DNA of 62,471 nt, taken from NCBI GenBank assembly GCA_902798695.1, contig CADBXK010000004.1, positions 1 through 62,471 on the forward strand, given 5' to 3'. This DNA is from Oscillospiraceae bacterium (GTDB lineage Bacteria > Bacillota > Clostridia > Oscillospirales > Ruminococcaceae). A program made the position numbers and the translations under genes. The notes under the pieces are model-generated. The model made no database searches, was not told where the DNA came from, and was given only the letters and a program-made list of their open reading frames with translations. This document shows positions 53,703-62,471 of this stretch, piece by piece (positions within the stretch are counted from its first letter, which is position 1; every line of letters begins with the position of its first letter).

Positions 53703-55515
53703 AATTGTTAATTACATTAAAACAAACTTCAAAAAATTATTGAAAAAAATAAAATCAATTGATACACTCTCAATCCTCAAATTTGTTAAAAATATTTCTC
53801 AATATAAATTTGCTTTAATAGCTATCGCAATTTTGTCAATATTTTCCACTATAACATATGTTATAGGTCCGACTTTGTTAGGAAACGTAACAACTGAACT
53901 TTTTAATGGAATAACAGATAAAATTCAAAATGGAAATGATTTAGATTTAAGTGGAGTTCAAAATACTATTATAATTTTAGTTATTTTATACGTTTTAGGG
54001 TTGATCTTCAGCGTAGGTCAAAACATGCTTTTAACAAACATATCTCAAAAAATTTCATATGATCTCAAAAATAAATTATTTAACAAGCTAAACAGACTGC
54101 CAATCAAAAGTATAGAAAACAAGAAAAACGGTGAATTTTTATCAATTATAACAATTGATGTAGAAACCTTAACTCAAAGCTTCATTCAAGCATTCAATCA
54201 AATAATAACTTCTTTATTTATTATACCTGGAATAATAATAATTCTTTTTATTACAAATTGGATTATCGCTATTTTATCATTAACCATTCTAGTTCTTTCC
54301 TTATTTATCACAAAAATTATCATGCAAAGATCTCAACATTGTTTCACAGAACAACAAAACAGTTTAGGTCATATTAATGCTCACGTTGAGGAAGCATATT
54401 CTAAACAAAATGTAATTCAATCATTCAATAGCCAAAGTGTATTTAAAAGAAAATTTAAAAAGCTTAATAAAAACATATATGAAAGCTCATGGAAATCTCA
54501 GTTTTACTCTGGAATATTGTTCCCACTTGCTAGATTTTTCAACAATATTGTCTACCTGATCGTTGCCATTGTTGGAGGAATTTTTGCTATAAATAATATG
54601 ATTACAGTTGGAACAATACAAGCATTTATACAATATGTTAAAATGCTATCCCATCCTCTCGAATCAATATCGCAAGTTATATCTCTATTGCAAACAACAG
54701 CTGCTGCATCTCGCAGAATTTTTGATGCTTTAGAATTGCCTGAGGTGTCCTCACAAATACGTCATGAAATTGATACTTCTAAAATAAAAGGCAATATTGA
54801 ATTTTCACATGCTAATTTTGAATATACTCCAAATCAAAAAGTTCTCAAAGACTTTAATATGAAAATCAAAAAAGGCGAAAAAGCTGCTATTGTTGGTCCA
54901 ACAGGCGCTGGAAAAACTACAATTTCTAAGCTTTTGTTAGCTTTCTATAAGTTACAAAGTGGATCTATTCTAATTGATAACAAAGAAATATCAAAATTTG
55001 ACACAAACGATTTACGCAAAATGTTTGGGCTAGTTTTACAAGATGCTTGGATTTTTAACGGAACAATAATGGAAAACATTAGATATGGTAACTTAAAAGC
55101 AACTGATGAACAAGTAATAGAAGCAGCTAAAGCCGTTAATCTCGATGAGTTTATAAAATCTCAACCAAATGGATATTATACAGAAATTTCTGAAGATTCA
55201 ACTAACATATCCGCTGGTCAGAAACAACTAATCTCAATTGCACGAGTTATGCTATCAGATCCCAAAATTGTTATATTAGACGAAGCAACATCTAATATGG
55301 ATTCAAGAACCGAATTATTAGTTCAAAAGGCTATATTAAATTTAATTGAAAAACGCACTTGTTTAATCATAACCCATAAACTATCAACATTGAAAAATGT
55401 AGATAAGATGATAGTGGTTAATCACGGAGAAATTGTTGAAACAGGAACACACAATCAACTTATGAATAAAGATGGTTTATATAAAAGCATTTTCAATTCT
55501 CAATTTAGAAATTAA
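53695..55515 (+). CDS. ABC exporter half-transporter, catalytic partner
   Basis: The 606-residue half-transporter has six membrane helices and a canonical nucleotide-binding domain: Walker A GPTGAGKTT (about 401), Walker B VILDEATSNMD with the catalytic Glu, and H-loop ITHKLS. The signature is SAGQKQL, not SGGQ, which is typical of the partner whose signature faces the degenerate Walker A. The GTG at 53695 follows GGGAGG and overlaps the previous gene by 8 bases. Together they form a BmrCD/TM287-288-type exporter; the substrate is unknown. Confidence 0.95.
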   Translation: MNKIVNYIKTNFKKLLKKIKSIDTLSILKFVKNISQYKFALIAIAILSIFSTITYVIGPTLLGNVTTELFNGITDKIQNGNDLDLSGVQNTIIILVILYVLGLIFSVGQNMLLTNISQKISYDLKNKLFNKLNRLPIKSIENKKNGEFLSIITIDVETLTQSFIQAFNQIITSLFIIPGIIIILFITNWIIAILSLTILVLSLFITKIIMQRSQHCFTEQQNSLGHINAHVEEAYSKQNVIQSFNSQSVFKRKFKKLNKNIYESSWKSQFYSGILFPLARFFNNIVYLIVAIVGGIFAINNMITVGTIQAFIQYVKMLSHPLESISQVISLLQTTAAASRRIFDALELPEVSSQIRHEIDTSKIKGNIEFSHANFEYTPNQKVLKDFNMKIKKGEKAAIVGPTGAGKTTISKLLLAFYKLQSGSILIDNKEISKFDTNDLRKMFGLVLQDAWIFNGTIMENIRYGNLKATDEQVIEAAKAVNLDEFIKSQPNGYYTEISEDSTNISAGQKQLISIARVMLSDPKIVILDEATSNMDSRTELLVQKAILNLIEKRTCLIITHKLSTLKNVDKMIVVNHGEIVETGTHNQLMNKDGLYKSIFNSQFRN

Positions 55516-55524
55516 AACAATTAT

Positions 55525-55570
55525 AAAATTCCTAACATATTTTAAAAAGATTGTTAGGAATTTTTATTTT
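55525..55570 (+). terminator. Terminator after ABC exporter
   Basis: AAAATTCCTAACA and TGTTAGGAATTTTT form a 13-bp stem with a 14-base loop followed by ATTTTTT. Confidence 0.88.
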
Positions 55571-55643
55571 TTCTAATTTGTGCTGATTAAAAATTCCAAT
55601 ATCTACCTAAAATAAAATAAAAAATATTTTGGGAGGATATATA

Positions 55644-57062
55644 ATGATTCCAAAGGATTTTTCAGAATGTATAAATCATTTTAATAAAGTTATGAATATA
55701 GATAATAATTTCGATATGGTATACCGTCCAATAAAAATAGCCAATCGCAAAGCAGCACTATATTTTATAGATGGCTTTTGCAAAACAGCAGAACTAAGAG
55801 CTATGCTCGAAATTATAATGCAAATATCAAACGATGACGTTTTTGATAGCGCAACTGATTTTGCTAACAAATATATAACCGGAACTCAAGCAGTTGCAAC
55901 CAGTGATGAAAATCAAATTATAACTACAGTGTTATCGGGAGAAACAGCATTATTTATTGATGGCTTTTCAGAAGCAATTTTAATTAACACCAGATCATAT
56001 CCACAACGAACAACATCAGAACCCGACAAAGACAAAGTTTTCAGAGGTTCGCGTGACGGTTTTGTTGAATCTATAATTTTAAATACTGCACTAATCCGTC
56101 GAAGAATTAGAGATCCTAGGCTAATTTTTGAACATATGCAAGTTGGCAGCCAATCAAAAACAGATGTTGCTCTTTGCTATATTAAAGGAAAAGCCGATGT
56201 ATCTCTTCTAAATAAAATCAAAGAAAAACTTAAAAAAACAAAAGTAGAATCACTAACAATGAATCAAGAAAGTATTGCTGAATTACTACAACCCAAACAA
56301 TGGCGAAATCCTCTACCAAAATTCAAATTCACAGAAAGACCTGATGCCGCTGCAGCTCATGTCTTCGAAGGAGATATTGCCATAATTGTAGACAATTCAC
56401 CAGCCGTATTAATTGTCCCAATCACCATTTTTTCAATAATGGAAGAAGCTAACGACTTCTATTTTCCTCCTGTTATTGGAACATATCTCAAACTTACAAG
56501 AGCAATGGTAATGATTTTAACTGCCATAATAACCCCACTATGGCTATTAATTATTCAAAACCCGCAAATTGTTCCAGAACATTTAAATTTTATTCTAACA
56601 ACGGATGACACGCAAGTTCCTTTAGTCATTCAACTTTTAATCTTAGAAATTGCAATAGATGGTTTAAACTTAGCCTCATTAAACACTCCAAACATGTTAG
56701 TTTCTTCACTATCAATACTCGCTGCAATCATAGTTGGAGATTATGCCGTAGAAAGTGGATGGTTTAGTTCTCAAGCTCTTCTATATACCGCATTTGTTTC
56801 CCTCTCCAGCTTTGCACAACCAGGATATGAACTAGGATATGCATTAAAATTCATTAGAATGTTCTTACTAATTTTAACAGGAACATTAGGTTTAATGGGA
56901 TTCATAATAGGTTTTGTAATAACATCTGTGGTAATATTAAGGACAAAAACACTTTCTGGAAAAAGCTATCTATATCCACTAATTCCATTTGACTGGAAAA
57001 AATTAAGGCAACATCTTTACAGAGCATCTTTATCGGAAAAACAAAATAACAATAAATACTAA
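55644..57062 (+). CDS. GerA-family spore germination protein (SpoVAF-like)
   Basis: The 472-residue protein has a soluble N-terminal GerA domain (about 1-235: GETALFIDGFSEAILI, then RGSRDGFVESIILNTALIRR) and a C-terminal membrane domain of about five or six helices (FSIMEEANDFYFPPVIGTYL, LILEIAIDGLNLASLNTP). No GerB or GerC partner follows, which fits SpoVAF-type members better than a GerABC nutrient receptor. It would sit in the spore inner membrane. The ATG at 55644 follows GGGAGG; the longer frame overlaps that site. Its presence supports a spore-forming organism. Confidence 0.9.
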   Translation: MIPKDFSECINHFNKVMNIDNNFDMVYRPIKIANRKAALYFIDGFCKTAELRAMLEIIMQISNDDVFDSATDFANKYITGTQAVATSDENQIITTVLSGETALFIDGFSEAILINTRSYPQRTTSEPDKDKVFRGSRDGFVESIILNTALIRRRIRDPRLIFEHMQVGSQSKTDVALCYIKGKADVSLLNKIKEKLKKTKVESLTMNQESIAELLQPKQWRNPLPKFKFTERPDAAAAHVFEGDIAIIVDNSPAVLIVPITIFSIMEEANDFYFPPVIGTYLKLTRAMVMILTAIITPLWLLIIQNPQIVPEHLNFILTTDDTQVPLVIQLLILEIAIDGLNLASLNTPNMLVSSLSILAAIIVGDYAVESGWFSSQALLYTAFVSLSSFAQPGYELGYALKFIRMFLLILTGTLGLMGFIIGFVITSVVILRTKTLSGKSYLYPLIPFDWKKLRQHLYRASLSEKQNNNKY

Positions 57063-57071
57063 ATATAAAAC

Positions 57072-57110
57072 AAAAAATAAGAATGTAGAAATATACATTC
57101 TTATTTTTTA
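57072..57110. terminator. Bidirectional terminator between gerA-type gene and ldh
   Basis: AAAAAATAAGAATGTA and TACATTCTTATTTTTT form a 16-bp stem with a 6-base loop, with T-runs on both strands. Confidence 0.92.
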
Positions 57111-57127
57111 TAATATTAGAAATCAAT

Positions 57128-58090
57128 TTACAATTTAACTTTATGGCATAAATCACGAATAATCGTACAAGAATCACCTAAAGACTCTTTTTCCTTGTCA
57201 GTTAAATCTACCTCCAATATGGTTTCTACCCCTCTTCTGCCTACAATGCACGGAAGCCCTATATAAACATCTTCTTGACCATATTGTCCTGTTGGCATAA
57301 CAGACAATGTTAAAATAGACCTCTCATCAGATAAAATAGCACGTGTTATTCTCTTTAATGCCATACCTATACTGTAATATGTTGCCCTTTTTGCCTTAAT
57401 TATGTTAGCAGCAACATTTTTTACTTCCAATGCAATGTCACTCATTTCGTCAAAATTATATCTACCTTTACTTAGGTCACAAATTCTCTTAAGTGAACTT
57501 GTTCCAATTTTTGCTTGAGACCAAGGCACAAATCCACTATCACCATGCTCCCCAATAACATAAGCATGAACATTTCTGGGATCTACATTAAAATAATCGC
57601 TAAGCAAATAACGCAATCTTGATGTGTCTAAAGCTGTTCCACTTCCAATAATACGTCCTGGTGCCAATCCAGAAAGCTTTTGAGTAACATATGACATAAC
57701 ATCAACAGGATTGGTTGCAATTAAAAAACATCCATCAAACCCCGATTCCATAATAGGCTCAATAATAGATTTAAAAATTTCAACGTTTTTACTAAGCAAA
57801 TCCAAACGAGAATCTCCTGGCTTTCTTGGAACACCTGCACATATTGTTACAATATCAGCGTCAGCGCAATCTTTATAATCTCCAGCATATATTTTCATAT
57901 TTCCATTTGAAAAAGCTAAACCATGGTTCAAATCCATAGCTTCTCCCCAAGCCTTCTTTTTATCTATATCTATTAGCAACAATTCATCACAAATATTACT
58001 TGAATTCAACATAGAATATGCATAGCTCATTCCAACCATACCTGTTCCAACTAATGCAACTTTTCTTTTCCCAAATCTTTGACACAACAC
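57128..58090 (-). CDS. ldh: L-lactate dehydrogenase
   Basis: The 320-residue NAD-dependent enzyme has VALVGTGMVGMSYA, ICAGVPRKPGDSRLDLL with the substrate-loop Arg, IATNPVDVMSYV, and the catalytic His in VIGEHGDSGFVPWSQA. The Gln/Arg pattern in CAGVPRKPGDSR fits LDH rather than malate dehydrogenase. It reduces pyruvate to L-lactate in fermentation. The start is GTG 10 bases after GGAGG. It has its own promoter at 58180-58208. Confidence 0.96.
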   Translation of the reverse strand: MLCQRFGKRKVALVGTGMVGMSYAYSMLNSSNICDELLLIDIDKKKAWGEAMDLNHGLAFSNGNMKIYAGDYKDCADADIVTICAGVPRKPGDSRLDLLSKNVEIFKSIIEPIMESGFDGCFLIATNPVDVMSYVTQKLSGLAPGRIIGSGTALDTSRLRYLLSDYFNVDPRNVHAYVIGEHGDSGFVPWSQAKIGTSSLKRICDLSKGRYNFDEMSDIALEVKNVAANIIKAKRATYYSIGMALKRITRAILSDERSILTLSVMPTGQYGQEDVYIGLPCIVGRRGVETILEVDLTDKEKESLGDSCTIIRDLCHKVKL

Positions 58091-58179
58091 TATCTATTTC
58101 CCTCCAATAATTAGTATTATTTTCCCCTTACAAAAAACTATATTTCAAGTATATTACTTTTTATAAACAACTAGTATAC

Positions 58180-58208
58180 ATTTTACACTATATATTTTTT
58201 TTATTCAA
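58180..58208 (-). promoter_or_regulatory. Promoter of ldh
   Basis: On the minus strand TTGAAT (58203-58208), a 17-base spacer and TAAAAT (58180-58185), just after the dusB stop, giving a leader of about 80 bases. Confidence 0.6.
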
Positions 58209-58219
58209 CCCAAAAAACT

Positions 58220-59188
58220 TTAATTTTGATTTTTCAATATATCATCAATTAATGTTAATAGTTCCTCAAAAGAAGTTAACCTACTACATCTTTCTCTATA
58301 TTTAGCAGCATCTCGAATACCATATAAATATCTAATAGCGTGCGCCCTAGCCTGTTTCATTCCAACTTGTTCCCCCTTATCCTCACAAATTAAAGCAATA
58401 TGTTTTTTCATGATTTCCATCCGCTCGGCAACAGTTGGATCTTCTTCATATTTTCCCGTTTTTAAATAGGTTGAAATTTGTTTAAATAACCATGGTCTTC
58501 CAAAGCTTCCTCTTCCTACCATTATCAAATCTGCACCTGTAAAATCATACATATCTTTTGCTGTTTCAGGACTAATAATATCTCCATTAGCTATAACTGG
58601 AATATTTAAGCTTTTTTTTACCTGAGCAATTATATTCCAATCCGCTTTATTACTATACATATCAGCTTTTGTCCTACCATGAATTGTTAATGCACTAACT
58701 CCACAATCCTGCATTCTCTTAGCAAAGTCAACAGCATTTAAACTGTCATTATCCCAACCTTTTCTTATTTTTACCGTTACTGGAACAGAGGAATTTTTAA
58801 CAACAGACTTCGCAATTTGCTCTGCTAACTTTGGATCTTTCATCAACATACATCCACTATTATTCTTTGTAACCTTAGGAACAGGACACCCCATATTTAT
58901 ATCTATAATATCTGGCTTAAATTCTAAAACCTTTGGCAAAGCTTTTTCAAAATACTCCGGCTCACCTCCAAAAAGTTGAACTGCCATTGGCCTTTCCTTC
59001 TCTGTTACAGTAATTAAATCTAAAGCCTTATCTGGACTAAAACAGAGTCCCTTAGCAGATACCATCTCTCCAACTACATAACAAGCTCCAAATTCTTTAC
59101 AAATTGTGCGGTATGCTCGATCGGCAACAGATGCCATCGGCGCAAGAGCTGCCGTTTTTTCTATGCTCACATTACCTATTTTTAACAT
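58220..59188 (-). CDS. dusB: tRNA-dihydrouridine synthase DusB
   Basis: The 322-residue flavoenzyme has TAALAPMASVADRAYRTICK, IDINMGCPVPKVTKNNSGCML with the catalytic cysteine, VKIRKGWD, TIHGRTK and MVGRGSFGRPWLF. It reduces uridines in tRNA D-loops with NADPH and FMN. The ATG at 59188 is preferred because GGGGTG lies 7 bases upstream; the longer frame is unsupported. It is next to ldh but probably separately transcribed. Confidence 0.95.
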   Translation of the reverse strand: MLKIGNVSIEKTAALAPMASVADRAYRTICKEFGACYVVGEMVSAKGLCFSPDKALDLITVTEKERPMAVQLFGGEPEYFEKALPKVLEFKPDIIDINMGCPVPKVTKNNSGCMLMKDPKLAEQIAKSVVKNSSVPVTVKIRKGWDNDSLNAVDFAKRMQDCGVSALTIHGRTKADMYSNKADWNIIAQVKKSLNIPVIANGDIISPETAKDMYDFTGADLIMVGRGSFGRPWLFKQISTYLKTGKYEEDPTVAERMEIMKKHIALICEDKGEQVGMKQARAHAIRYLYGIRDAAKYRERCSRLTSFEELLTLIDDILKNQN

Positions 59189-59565
59189 ACACACACCCCA
59201 CACAAAAATATACACTTAATTATATCCCATTAGATTTGAAGTTGCAAATTAAAAACCTATAGAAGTCAAATTTTGTCACACTTTTCGTGTTATAAAAACC
59301 GCATTTTTTTGTTAATATTTAAACTATAAAAAATTTCAAAAATTCATTTTTTACCCATATATTCTCATTTTATTAATTTAAATATTTTAAAATTAAACAA
59401 AAAAATATATTCTAACTTAAATTTTTATTCAATTTTATACATGATTAATTTGTTGACAGATTAACCCACAAATATTATAATATTATAATAATTGCGTAGC
59501 ATTATTATTTGCTCATTATGTCTATTTAATATTTAAATATTTTGCTTTTATGAAAGGAAGATTCT
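59189..59565. promoter_or_regulatory. Divergent region with guaB promoter
   Basis: A perfect sigma-A promoter TTGACA (59453-59458), 17 bases and TATAAT (59476-59481) drives guaB with a leader of about 75 bases. I see no purine riboswitch aptamer in the short leader. The left 250 bases are AT-rich with no gene and should include the dusB promoter. Confidence 0.7.
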
Positions 59566-61074
59566 ATGGCTTTTTATTATAAAGAACCTTCAAGAACTTT
59601 TAGTGAGTATCTTTTGGTTCCAGGTTATTCTTCAAAAGAGTGTATTCCACAAAATGTTTCATTAAAAACTCCTCTTACAAAATTTAAAAAAGGTGAAACC
59701 CCATCTCTTTCTTTAAATATTCCAATGGTTTCTGCGGTAATGCAATCGGTTTCAGATGATAATTTGGCTGTTGCTCTTGCACGTGAAGGTGGAATATCAT
59801 TTATTTATTGTTCCCAATCTATAGAAGATCAAGCTGCTATGGTTTTTCGTGCAAAAAGTTTTAAAGCTGGTTTTGTAAAAAGTGATAGCAGCATATTACC
59901 TGATGCTACACTTAGAGATGTTCTTAAATTGAAAAAACAAACCTCACATTCCACAATGCCAGTTACTCATGATGGAACACCAAATGGAAAGCTACTTGGT
60001 ATAGTAACTAGCCGAGATTATAGAATTAGCAGAATGTCTTTAGACACAAAAGTAAGTGAGTTCATGACTCCTTTTGATAAATTAATTTATGCAAAAAAAG
60101 GAATCACTCTTTCAGAAGCTAATGACATTATATGGGATAACAAATTGAATTCTATTCCAATAGTAGATGAAAACCAACATCTTTGCTATTTCGTTTTCAG
60201 AAAAGACTATGATTCCCACAAGAAAAATCCATTAGAATTGTTGGACAATTTAAAAAGATATGTAGTTGGTGCTGGTGTTAACACTCACGACTTTAAAGAA
60301 AGAATTCCTGCATTGGTTGATGCTGGTGCTGATGTGCTTTGTATAGATTCATCTGAAGGTTATACAGAGTGGCAAAAAATGACCATAGATTTTGTTAGAG
60401 AAAAATATGGCGACAGTGTTAAAATTGGAGCTGGGAATGTTGTAGACCGTGAAGGATTTAGATTTTTAGCTGAATGTGGCGCAGACTTTATAAAAGTCGG
60501 CATTGGCGGAGGATCAATATGCATAACCAGAGAAACTAAGGGTATTGGTCGTGGTCAATCTTCAGCTTTGATAGAAGTAGCTGCAGAAAGAGATGCTTAT
60601 TATAAGGAAACTGGAATATATATTCCAATATGTTCTGACGGTGGTATAGTTTACGATTATCACATTACTTTAGCTTTGGCTATGGGTGCAGATTTCGTAA
60701 TGTTAGGAAGATATTTTGCAAGATTTGATGAGAGTCCTACAAATAAGGTATCTATAGACGGTAGCTATGTTAAAGAATATTGGGGCGAAGGATCTAACAG
60801 AGCAAGAAACTGGCAAAGATATGGTGTGGACGAAGAAAAAGGCTTAACTTTCGAAGAAGGTGTTGATTCATATGTACCATACGCTGGAAGTTTACACAGC
60901 AACGTGCAACAAACAACAACCAAAATAAAATCTACCATGTGTAACTGTGGTGCACTATCAATTAGTTCTTTGCAAAAAAATGCAAAATTAACAGTTGTAT
61001 CTTCAACTTCAATAGTAGAAGGTGGAGCTCATGATGTTACTTTGAGAAACAGCAGTGTTAAGGTGCATAATTAA
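59566..61074 (+). CDS. guaB: Inosine-5'-monophosphate dehydrogenase
   Basis: The 502-residue enzyme has [20 protein letters not shown], two CBS domains inserted at about 110-225, [21 protein letters not shown], and the active-site loop [19 protein letters not shown] with the catalytic cysteine. It oxidises IMP to XMP, the committed step of GTP synthesis. AAAGGA precedes the ATG; a terminator follows. Confidence 0.96.
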   Translation: MAFYYKEPSRTFSEYLLVPGYSSKECIPQNVSLKTPLTKFKKGETPSLSLNIPMVSAVMQSVSDDNLAVALAREGGISFIYCSQSIEDQAAMVFRAKSFKAGFVKSDSSILPDATLRDVLKLKKQTSHSTMPVTHDGTPNGKLLGIVTSRDYRISRMSLDTKVSEFMTPFDKLIYAKKGITLSEANDIIWDNKLNSIPIVDENQHLCYFVFRKDYDSHKKNPLELLDNLKRYVVGAGVNTHDFKERIPALVDAGADVLCIDSSEGYTEWQKMTIDFVREKYGDSVKIGAGNVVDREGFRFLAECGADFIKVGIGGGSICITRETKGIGRGQSSALIEVAAERDAYYKETGIYIPICSDGGIVYDYHITLALAMGADFVMLGRYFARFDESPTNKVSIDGSYVKEYWGEGSNRARNWQRYGVDEEKGLTFEEGVDSYVPYAGSLHSNVQQTTTKIKSTMCNCGALSISSLQKNAKLTVVSSTSIVEGGAHDVTLRNSSVKVHN

Positions 61075-61105
61075 ATAAAACACATTAAAATTTAATAATA
61101 TTTAT

Positions 61106-61152
61106 AAAAAATAGAGAAACTTTAGTAATGACTAGGTTTCTCTATTTTTTAT
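61106..61152 (+). terminator. Terminator after guaB
   Basis: AAAAAATAGAGAAAC and GTTTCTCTATTTTTT form a 15-bp stem with a 15-base loop followed by ATC. Confidence 0.9.
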
Positions 61153-61220
61153 CATTATATTGACTATGTAAAATTCTCATATTATAATCTCTATATTACA
61201 ATAAAAATAGGAGTGAAATT

Positions 61221-61991
61221 ATGATATTAAAAGGAAATGTATTTTCAACAAAGTTAGAAATGGAAACAGAAATATCCATTCTATTTTCTAGCAAATTCGA
61301 TAGAAATAAAGAATTTAAGGTGATTTACCTTCTTCACGGTATGTGCGGAGATAGCAACAACTGGATTGATTACACTATGCTACCAATTTACGCGAATAAC
61401 TATAACGCAGTTTTTATTATGCCAAGCATTGTAAGGAGTTTTTGTGCAAATATGAAATATGGCCAAAAATACTTTAGTTACATAACTGAAGAACTTCCAG
61501 AAATATGCAAAAATATGTTTAACATACATACAAAAAAGGAAAACACAATTATAATGGGAAATTCAATGGGAGGGTATTCAGCGCTAAAATGTGCGTTATC
61601 TAAGCCTGAATTGTATGGATATTGTTGTGCGTTTTCCTCAGCATGCTTATTTATGAAAGAAGATTTAGAAAATCATCCAACCACGGAATCTTTTCAAAGA
61701 GACTATGGTGAACAACTATTAAGGGATTTTCAGGCAATTCTTGGAGAAAATCTTCAATGGAATCCTGAAAATGAAATTTTATCCTTAGCTAAGAAAATAA
61801 CGTCATCAACAAAACCAACAATTTTCTGTTCTTGTGGAACTGATGATGCAATGAGAATATCTAACCAACAATTTGCCTCTTATATGAAAGATCTTGGATT
61901 TAATTTTACATATGAAGAATGGTCCGGCAATCATGATTTTTATTTTTGGAATGAAGCTTTAAAAAAATCCTTAGAAAAAATATTCCAATAA
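61221..61991 (+). CDS. Alpha/beta hydrolase, esterase D / tributyrin esterase family
   Basis: The 256-residue protein has VIYLLHGMCGDSNNWI (oxyanion region), the nucleophile serine in IIMGNSMGGYSALKC, an acid in CGTDDAMRIS and the histidine in WSGNHDFYFW. It matches the putative esterase family (PF00756) of intracellular carbohydrate or short-acyl esterases. No signal peptide is present. AGGAGTG precedes the ATG; monocistronic. Confidence 0.93.
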   Translation: MILKGNVFSTKLEMETEISILFSSKFDRNKEFKVIYLLHGMCGDSNNWIDYTMLPIYANNYNAVFIMPSIVRSFCANMKYGQKYFSYITEELPEICKNMFNIHTKKENTIIMGNSMGGYSALKCALSKPELYGYCCAFSSACLFMKEDLENHPTTESFQRDYGEQLLRDFQAILGENLQWNPENEILSLAKKITSSTKPTIFCSCGTDDAMRISNQQFASYMKDLGFNFTYEEWSGNHDFYFWNEALKKSLEKIFQ

Positions 61992-62048
61992 ATCTCACAG
62001 AATTATCTTAAAATATTCTAAAATTCTTATTTTAAATTTTTACAAAAC

Positions 62049-62076
62049 AAAAAAGCCCAAAATTAGGGCTTTTTTC
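62049..62076. terminator. Bidirectional terminator before tRNA cluster end
   Basis: AAAAAAGCCC and GGGCTTTTTT form a 10-bp stem with a 7-base loop. It ends the esterase gene (+) and the tRNA cluster (-). Confidence 0.92.
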
Positions 62077-62095
62077 TATACCGACATTAATCTAA

Positions 62096-62186
62096 TGGCG
62101 GAGATGGAGAGATTTGAACTCTCGCGCCGATTAATCGACCTACTGCATTTCGAGTGCAGACCCTTCAACCACTTGGGTACATCTCC
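62096..62186 (-). tRNA. tRNA-Ser (anticodon CGA)
   Basis: This 91-base class II tRNA has acceptor stem GGAGATG/CATCTCC, a long variable arm and an encoded CCA. The anticodon loop CTCGAAA gives CGA. It is the last of a minus-strand tRNA cluster. Confidence 0.95.
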
Positions 62187-62193
62187 AAAAAAA

Positions 62194-62269
62194 TGGAGCT
62201 GCTAACCGGATTCGAACCGGTGACCTCATCCTTACCAAGGATGTGCTCTGCCACCTGAGCCATAGCAGC
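62194..62269 (-). tRNA. tRNA-Thr (anticodon GGT)
   Basis: This 76-base tRNA has acceptor GCTGCTA/TAGCAGC and an encoded CCA; the anticodon loop CTTGGTAA gives GGT. Confidence 0.95.
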
Positions 62270-62280
62270 AAACAAAAAAA

Positions 62281-62356
62281 TGGCTCCCCCTGTTGGACTC
62301 GAACCAACGACCCTGCGGTTAACAGCCGCATGCTCTACCAACTGAGCTAAGGAGGA
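62281..62356 (-). tRNA. tRNA-Asn (anticodon GTT)
   Basis: This 76-base tRNA has acceptor TCCTCCT paired with AGGGGGA and an encoded CCA; the anticodon loop CTGTTAA gives GTT. Confidence 0.95.
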
Positions 62357-62404
62357 ACATATAAAAGCGAAAGGAAAAACAAAGTGGCATAGTAACAAAA
62401 AAGA

Positions 62405-62471
62405 TGGCAGGGGCAGAAGGAATCGAACCCTCGGCACGCGGTTTTGGAGACCGCTGCTCTACCAACTGAGC
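62405..62471 (-). tRNA. tRNA-Trp (anticodon CCA), 5' end cut by window edge
   Basis: The D arm onward is visible, with T arm GAGGGTTCGATTCCTT, an encoded CCA and anticodon loop TCTCCAAAA giving CCA. The 5' acceptor strand lies outside the window. Confidence 0.92.

Noticed and set aside
59482-59565. Purine riboswitch in the guaB leader
   Set aside because: The leader is under 90 bases, AT-rich, and shows no three-way junction or conserved loop bases.
62140-62437. Open frames of 63 and 90 residues on the minus strand
   Set aside because: They run across the tRNA-Ser, tRNA-Thr and tRNA-Asn genes and into tRNA-Trp; the tRNA structures explain the sequence.
1-62471. CRISPR arrays, insertion sequences, prophage or integrative elements
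   Set aside because: No regularly spaced repeats, transposase, integrase, terminal repeats or attachment-site duplications were seen; the four-tRNA cluster and the tRNA-Leu show no adjacent integrase or partial duplicate.

Overview
The window is AT-rich (low GC by eye) and consists almost entirely of compact bacterial housekeeping genes. It looks like a fermentative, probably endospore-forming low-GC Firmicute of the class Clostridia, close to the Oscillospiraceae/Ruminococcaceae. The evidence is AGGAGG-type ribosome binding sites, a GTP-type PEP carboxykinase, the Clostridia-style glgB-glgC-glgD-glgA glycogen operon, a SpoIIQ-like and a GerA/SpoVAF-like protein, a holB-ricT pair, a DUF1934-argS pair, an L10 leader, and L-lactate dehydrogenase. 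No phage, insertion sequence or CRISPR array is visible, so this reads as core chromosome. The species call is inference only.

Layout. 1-3235: a Nif11-like short protein cut by the left edge, tRNA-Leu(CAG), an unrecognised secreted repeat protein and a ComM-type ATPase. 3442-9324 (+): an LCP cell-wall ligase, cysteine desulfurase plus ThiI (tRNA thiolation), CinA and a YhfC membrane protease. 9394-14315: a sugar ABC uptake operon (binding protein and two permeases) facing a separate MsmK/UgpC-type ATPase across a 645-bp region. 14389-22172 (-): YitT, a small ferredoxin, ricT, holB, a PLP decarboxylase-fold protein, argS, DUF1934 and ddl. 22526-26144 (+): rpmG-secE-nusG-rplK-rplA, then an L10 leader and rplJ-rplL, not followed by rpoBC. 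26336-36793: pckG, two half-size TSUP transporters, a candidate 6S RNA, DUF1292, a solitary MazF, murC, AI-2E and DUF1624 membrane proteins, a NUDIX hydrolase, an M14 peptidase, SpoIIQ-like M23 and DUF378. 36862-42693 (-): the glycogen operon. 43047-49010: CmpB-like membrane protein, proA/proB, a phosphatase, an XRE regulator, mtnN and ung placed head to head, and a coiled-coil protein. 49362-61991: a PrsA-like lipoprotein, HAD phosphatase, heterodimeric ABC exporter, GerA-family protein, ldh, dusB, guaB and an esterase. 62096-62471 (-): tRNA genes Trp (partial), Asn, Thr and Ser.

Together the genes describe sugar import, glycolysis to lactate with carbon storage as glycogen, PEP/oxaloacetate exchange, peptidoglycan synthesis (murC, ddl, LCP), tRNA modification (thiI, dusB) and the ribosomal stalk. 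I found no unmistakable new multi-gene system. The most unusual items are: mtnN and ung, whose ribosome binding sites are complementary across 30 bp; the candidate 6S RNA with its promoter and closing helix; the secreted protein with roughly 32-residue repeats; the Nif11-like gene at the edge; the paired half-size TSUP genes; and the operator-like inverted repeats and intercistronic hairpin of the sugar transporter region. Several start codons were moved from the longest open frame to the start that fits a Shine-Dalgarno sequence.
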